Assembly: GCA_016745075.1 (NCBI GenBank)
Contig: JADGDD010000015.1
Coordinates: 1-63,041, forward strand
Reading direction: 5' to 3'
DNA from: Planctomycetota bacterium
GTDB taxonomy: Bacteria; Planctomycetota; UBA11346
DNA length: 63,041 bases
The notes under the pieces were generated by a model, which saw only the letters and a list, made by a program, of their open reading frames with translations, was not told the origin of the DNA and did not search any database. Position 1 is the stretch's first letter. Each line of letters starts with the position of its first letter. The translations under genes and the position numbers were made by a program. Shown piece after piece: positions 61,501-63,041 of this stretch.

Positions 61501-63041
61501 GAGGCTACAGCCGTAACCGAGTACCTTTATGACCCACAAACCACCCAACTACATAAGGTGACTCAAAAGGCCGTGTCTCTTCACGATGGTGTTCAAGATA
61601 TAGTCAACGAATACACCTATAATCTTGGCGGCCAACTGATTGCGATCACCAATGCAAACGGCACCTCTCAGATAGAAAAAAATGTTCTTGATTGGAGCCT
61701 CTCGGCAACAAACCCAGAAAACCAAATCAGCCATACCACCTATGCGCTTTCAGGACAGCCTCGTTCTGGCATTAACCCTGCCGCCGGTGTTTCTGAAATG
61801 GTGTATAATGTGCATGGTCAAGGCATTCGTTCTTTAACCCCAGCCGGTGGTGCAAGCAAATCTTCTTATAATGATGACCTGAGTTTATTTAAACAATCGA
61901 GTCTGAGTGGGGGGAGCTCCGTCTATAAACAGAGCGGCTTATCTCATACCGTGGAACGCACTTTACCGGATGGACAAACACCGTCTCTTATTGCTGAGCA
62001 GGTGAATGATCCTACGGCTCTTTTGCACACTCAGACACTGAACATACCTGCGATTCCAAATTATGAACCCTCTAGTCAAGAAACGACTGTAACCCCATAC
62101 GGCACAGCCCTCTCGAGCACAATGAAAGTAGGCCAACATGTTGTTTCAGCAACATCCGGCATCACAACCGATGCCTTTGAGCGGCCATCTGGGAGTTATA
62201 CCACCGGTGTTACCATCAACGATTCTACCAGCGAAGTTTTAGAAACGCATCAATCGTACGACCCAACGAGTGGCCTCCCGAAAGAATCGCAAAGTTTCCT
62301 CGGTCAAACTGCGGAAATCCTTTATGATAGTAAAACTCGTACCGTGCTCGGTTATCAAGATAATAGAACCGGCGTAGATTCAGTTATTATTCGTATTCTA
62401 GAACGAGACCACCGTGGCTTGATCTTAAAATGGGAACAGCTTATTGAAGGCACGCATTATGAAACCTATAGCCAAACCTTTGATGCCATGGGCAACCGCC
62501 GATCCTTAACTGGCCCAGGTGAAACCCTGTCTACGAACCGCAGGTGGTCGTATAATTCTCTGAATCAATTAACCGAGTCTATGATTCATGGTGTCGTGAC
62601 CTCTTACGAATATGATGTCTTAGGTAATACGATAGCAGTGACGCGTAACGGGGAGGTTGTTTCTCGTTCTCTGTATAATTCCGCAAGTGAGTTATTGTGG
62701 AGAGAAGACCGTGATGGGATTCGAACAACGTATACGCGCGATCCGTTATCACGGATGATCACGCGTGTTGAAACGTCCGCGTCAGGTCAGCGTTCGAAGG
62801 TTATGACGATGGTCTACGTGTATGGGGATCAGCGTGATGCTGCGGGGAAGACTCTTTCTGATTATGAAGCGGTGAGCGGTCTTGATGGTTTGGCTTCAGT
62901 AACGATTACAGCTGGTCCAACGGCAGGTCGTAAGATCTGGTCGTATACGAATGTTCTTGGTCAGACGGTTCAGAAATCATACAGCGATCCTTTTGTTTCT
63001 TCAATAGATGCAGACGATTTTGAAACGTGGGTGTATAATAG
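49588..63041 (+). CDS. giant secreted PA14 / Calx-beta / RHS-repeat protein, cut by right edge
   Basis: I read frame 1 line by line from the ATG at 49588 to base 63041 and found no stop: at least 4,484 residues, continuing beyond the window. A signal peptide covers about 1-28. Two PA14-like lectin-type domains lie at about 30-170 and 186-331 (GLTGTYWTN, then FYRVQWDGFI and YTVRFKADDYVRVW). A Thr/Asp/Pro spacer is at about 955-975. Calx-beta-like units are clearest at about 1900-2020 and 2130-2255 (SVREGEEIGIRV; TSEGDDYLIPAP). An RHS shell starts near 3392 with YNSRDYTDYGWGPGWRTNYD. YD-type repeats such as YDGLGRLTHI and YDVLGNTIAVTRNG follow to the edge. This is a surface or secreted giant, possibly an adhesin or toxin carrier. 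The C-terminal tip that would decide is outside. Confidence 0.88.
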   Translation, partial: MRTLLNKILSCCIVLAVAVLGMQAVAVDSEPGVFMTVRNIDDGVTPLSQVVVPSIENDWGVGSPDSAVAADNFKVSWSGYIEAPSSEMYTLTVRCDDRFTLWIASEKRVGQWAAGAITDHSFTMEMVAGRKYDFYLHYVDISDESSIQMRWESPTRSNEVIGPEWFSTHGDNHNERSIDRSSSEQGLTGTYWTNVDGVGYPAKRIDSVLDFYYEDRWNVSESPLPGFPEDFYRVQWDGFIVPDQTGVYTVRFKADDYVRVWLNNELYIDRWTDEAAGLKDESFPFSFTAGEPCAIKIDYIEQDRSARAELLWTPPGAVDSRVIPPECLRPITLESDVVVNAFVSPAFVEGRKAPSAVVAVESSWGPSAVIPVHEFSLTSFYTDIPLASDGTQTTYTITTDTTDLGTETIHGTVVWQPTVLTGTNATHVRVGSSLLVQMPSAGHLVVTHDDGTIVQSQSMTSQETVPVLFATHGLYRVMHQTSAGEILSTLTVMTAGIELDRRIAAQVGYEREIVFTGTGLDLLTPTVNDPSLLRVGDRVMTDGLLRMSAQPFMRGAPKIVFRLGGAQGPIASIQDIDEFTVDIPMLDGLWVEPESRIGTESMTMHPYIPGVTFRIHMGGSRAGLHGGARESLLHTEDLFERSSSSNDAPMRIAYDPVADEQIGVMNFTVQMSNETTKYCVRVWAYQEDYDGVLRTQETEPMSDVDNQAMLVRAQDSFEPRVRAPDLIEMKRQISCRFSANPNVVAKPPLCVRWKYPEVFIPNCDGSDAFVPIEIIGNVSLSAGELYYRMGHGTTLFPITQAELERGYIYIRRSRLGCRSVLHLHRRTNHFCNGLETMVVTCLDENSTPCLTHEPHAVGLAAEPTISMMPLSDDPNSCIQYTVEVPLEWYLKAQGDPTGEIFIQVTDANGEVLAVNLFVHACGLDVDYMEKETVRLTFVLCDGSEPAFPLDVTLEEPDPTTPTDPTDPDPTDPPPTVTTVGSPSVTVIPGRRTGRIASRPDTYSYASVFFGKTFTRVTELNKNINIPVLLTRWGGRNTESPRDVLIAAWYDDPLFTDTFFPSQMYSGSSHVSFSYPTYLWNGTPMNMGGRLSFQSTYSSMWLPVPVRSDYDADLMDKQTTVTLQGASYAQEHAAGVVGVSEPRVHFIIHEDRFSGASVSFATAVTAIPHQSGGPIHFEIPVSLSAPVSKPVNISVSLYTHADADAGLFLPAVPGLSERLTPGTEAYEGRAFIAVGETTGIASFTLPSLPTSDGIMEAHIRNSFDLVFTDNGIIFQSGAHLSQRISLVDPLQIPSVQFASAETFVPRTQQELPSCTVVLNQPSHLPITVEASYVQNRVVRNTTLTFQPGETSLPLTIASYIPGQQLVIHLLEPQASLETFLLGSLTTHRIGPDPSELYVGFIRSSFYVAPSFIEGQNVVWQIAALAGTLPSAGVDVTFTLDTPNFVQTGRHYVLTGATELDPHTYTVHLDANQPVAYIGFDTKFVSDRESDWTALFTITQLAPSAATSFIYTPAHRVAMEVRDSDGRHLPAVTLRDDSKTLYKATVFETVRVELDAESTEEIHVTYEWRLQEDDGSETILPETVPLLFPASTQVAYIAVPESISMGANVDLVLTSCVGARIGLPDIQRIRLSNNAEAVAWLTGPENDYLLQEGDTALGVFTIAHALGTKVYTTDPVLISFTVAATHAAATFDIYTQTNGISERITPTEDGLYTVALTHADKYTTRITVASISNPFLDGLYDITCTLVSTSEGGIDLEDYESSITVEAKLFPAVAVSVPNPEQVFEPQDAASTPVTSSWNISVAPLPEEDDVVQAVLSFSGDLHEDEYTLEGLDVLGGNYVVTLDPTNGYSQTVTASIYGDSFFEHSEILTCHLINSTSATSVLINPQSSAQSLIVHNAPEDVAPVLSIQTIESSVREGEEIGIRVVMDKPSDQDVSFLLINAGGEALFGTDYQWLSSDSNEIGFNTYFTILAGETEWSATLQTLSDSDYENSENLTLALQSDTTTIVLGEHASATVTIENTTQLYLGFEKETGESIEGISQSYTLVASDGTQLVDTIFDGFSIDILEDGHVHQTITIEDGEQTPVSFQITPTDGGVSNASKEVDTLSFTLAASSDYRLIDESSELLYNQLDISVSDGQPTPVITINANQTISFAEATDAGPITIPFSVEPATDYSFDLFLTITDGTTSEGDDYLIPAPEQVAVTIQPNQITGSFTVVIHDDSEVEPLEYLQVTLNPSKESVWNPIESGSVSGVITDNDKYVYTTTGAISSAVSPYSWGIHSSNGGFTEKIELELQIDGEEIAINRIGNKFAYAQISLNPQEPVRVTALMTGDGFEDVTTASDELIWQATNVLTNTQLVTLCKGESLLLTATSNAKITIHAPNGSDIAMGIGAGDRLPYSFMNEGAYTISSEGNIFTVKVLPKPFVESGFIACSVDSTFKRHVQIAEGVLNDFIFESTDNSVLTTSMTTDGLDITVHKQGDSSIIARLKNVEGTPIVDHRKVEGFELWSSLHDRGVVRGEDRAEVRIEPSINGLELKVEDIQYKEEGTDSNNSLIIRTITDPVWIEGPLLELNQLEESVGVWNLYFFTSAAYDGARGTIEMTEGQAKIYQNDVLVADTGERPINLYLLDINVENAVTYNYDVAEVESDEEVYQTSEVNSGLSTDRALPFLNTYHSALVNLSISIEDVPVEILETITGSFTRDKPSMEVRLYQGMYSDYKAYNWYEDYHYRYQWQGNYLGNEYFRDVGEKHYQWTSGENNFHVWTPYGDAAVATINVSIKAKPDLNQEKPLMMESFAIDDVYNVEVDSVTTQLKDIRYVLDAENEPPIYDSVTEVKTNRGSSEYKYYKAANPKGDLDTWNHDSSWLNGEDGTQEAHYNTRDYLTLEIGESESSPLNVSMIAGFAAYENGDGRLDHTAFNVPFIPHVIDYLESASLYGYGNGWNYSWGSVEKTRLKPNNHIANDLLFQSFRNSSVYGMGMEPVYEAPQEGPLKDGLARVRLWPGFYIVDTVPEFENYPSGASLSGYYAPQRENLQSRHLLFLEVEGVVSTREELLQQEQWSLNDTMEPGWVYFLDGTRERREIVVRQESYKEDSYSDDAYYTVDDALSTLKSNFVTSVGGTFNSGLPAGRIGDLDVNWLQKVKRSFWSNTSGSLRWFSNSPNHGGIDFVEQSNSTLSIETRVGEASHAGFSVIPLLVSELSDDTYGIPNAFSTPGLHRYTAYTPYDPAPSDKMLVGTVMSNMHSQSLAGLTHRHNGNGEDYYHEFVPEQEPNPTTYHSFFSGHARYIENVKQTEEGWWAKSFDTMSNRISGGAKVGPIVTYDGMKFGSFTLNHTIGTYNQSKDAYYREKGLGLNNGGHVIAVGPHAAVNPSTRNLVLSYVLWKNSSEFFGPDLYVTYNSRDYTDYGWGPGWRTNYDMEGHPNSSSLVPSIGETGSYNRLYEFDGSELCFDAAGLLIGINNMAGETVSIIRNGDGKIEKIVLPGDGQELVPSNFFQLNGNRVSSLLSTSSSGEWSFEYSEDSYKNLEKITKDGYSWEAIYEGETTVTYSGIGTENTTPIDKNVYDYRLKTFKTPLSDISFAETGDDSLRVVTQAAGKTVQEELYDFYARGYSISTNLDYHPNAYDVNRRRTEFRKVKTITRKTGLGVEEIVTDLEYYGDYVKKLTVNGSVIQENVFDQEQGALLSSSGKLTASNVKKTTALAYHPQFYFDDYAHLPEKVILRAVDTGDAVQDLVTHYEYYTDGIRKGKIQKETRADGTSITSTYSDNGLLKTVADAKGNEWSYTWYNDTGLLETVTAPAGSDTTSTQQSVTSYEYHVETDLLKTVTVSHGNVPVSESSFVYDAQSRVIERVDGLSNNQTKETYTYHPLGGVATVTQHNVSEVTRSEIDGTLSTTVQTVVTSYDYDGLGRLTHITPPAGSGPATVFVYTAEVGGWQKETTQNEAVLLTEHFDYLGRITKQEQPYVSRIEWDTGSPVTVEATAVTEYLYDPQTTQLHKVTQKAVSLHDGVQDIVNEYTYNLGGQLIAITNANGTSQIEKNVLDWSLSATNPENQISHTTYALSGQPRSGINPAAGVSEMVYNVHGQGIRSLTPAGGASKSSYNDDLSLFKQSSLSGGSSVYKQSGLSHTVERTLPDGQTPSLIAEQVNDPTALLHTQTLNIPAIPNYEPSSQETTVTPYGTALSSTMKVGQHVVSATSGITTDAFERPSGSYTTGVTINDSTSEVLETHQSYDPTSGLPKESQSFLGQTAEILYDSKTRTVLGYQDNRTGVDSVIIRILERDHRGLILKWEQLIEGTHYETYSQTFDAMGNRRSLTGPGETLSTNRRWSYNSLNQLTESMIHGVVTSYEYDVLGNTIAVTRNGEVVSRSLYNSASELLWREDRDGIRTTYTRDPLSRMITRVETSASGQRSKVMTMVYVYGDQRDAAGKTLSDYEAVSGLDGLASVTITAGPTAGRKIWSYTNVLGQTVQKSYSDPFVSSIDADDFETWVYN

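Noticed and set aside
1..63041. CRISPR arrays, rRNA genes and known riboswitches
   Set aside because: No regularly spaced direct repeats, no rRNA-like segments, and no leader with a recognisable riboswitch core were seen on either strand.

Overview
The window looks like a chromosome segment of a free-living Gram-negative bacterium. It carries a pair of LptF/LptG-type lipopolysaccharide-export permeases, an MsbA-like ABC transporter, lipoprotein and Sec signals, and TonB-like membrane anchors. I infer a member of the PVC superphylum (Planctomycetota, Lentisphaerota, Kiritimatiellota and relatives). The reasons are the toroid proteins with an acidic linker, the MocA/TIM-barrel sugar cluster, the giant PA14/Calx-beta/RHS protein, and an integrase remnant ending in the YYHEERNHQG...ERLGG style. 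No rRNA or other taxonomic marker is present, so the placement is a guess. Base composition is moderate and genes are densely packed.

Region 1 (1-4400) is a mobile region. An IS66 end (tnpB cut by the window edge, then tnpA) abuts the 3' remnant of another integrase. It is followed by an intact tyrosine recombinase preceded by nested inverted repeats, an orphan 577-residue protein with possible PIN-like nuclease motifs, and a tRNA-Ser(UGA) with a strong terminator. Region 2 (4500-9005) holds an adenylate-kinase-like protein with a long C-terminal extension, the first of two paralogous TonB-anchor/toroid proteins, and trpE. Region 3 (9007-19617) is sugar metabolism. A tightly coupled run encodes a GH20-like hexosaminidase, FGGY kinase, SDR, HAD phosphatase and metallophosphoesterase. 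It is followed by a PfkB kinase, then an opposite-strand TIM-barrel/MocA/TIM-barrel operon divergent from an AraC regulator.

Region 4 (19882-29205) holds the second toroid paralogue, a cheY-cheX pair, ackA-pta (acetate/ATP generation) and a lepA-led operon with an amidase. Region 5 (29343-45922) is envelope and signalling. It contains a FapA-like protein, the LPS-export operon (ABC transporter, acidic-tailed membrane protein, LptF, LptG), a secreted protein plus a PQQ-propeller lipoprotein, an S41 protease, an FHA-RDD membrane protein and a soluble PAS histidine kinase. Region 6 (46282-48329) is pcp followed by an MmgE/PrpD protein. Region 7 (48646-63041) is a HEAT-repeat protein followed, 3 bases later, by one uninterrupted reading frame of at least 4,484 codons. 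This frame encodes a secreted giant with a signal peptide, two PA14-like domains, Calx-beta-like repeats and a C-terminal RHS/YD-repeat shell, and it runs off the right edge.

The strongest candidates for something undescribed are the two paralogues that join a TonB-type Ser-x3-His membrane anchor to a prenyltransferase/squalene-oxidase-like toroid, and the HEAT plus giant RHS locus.
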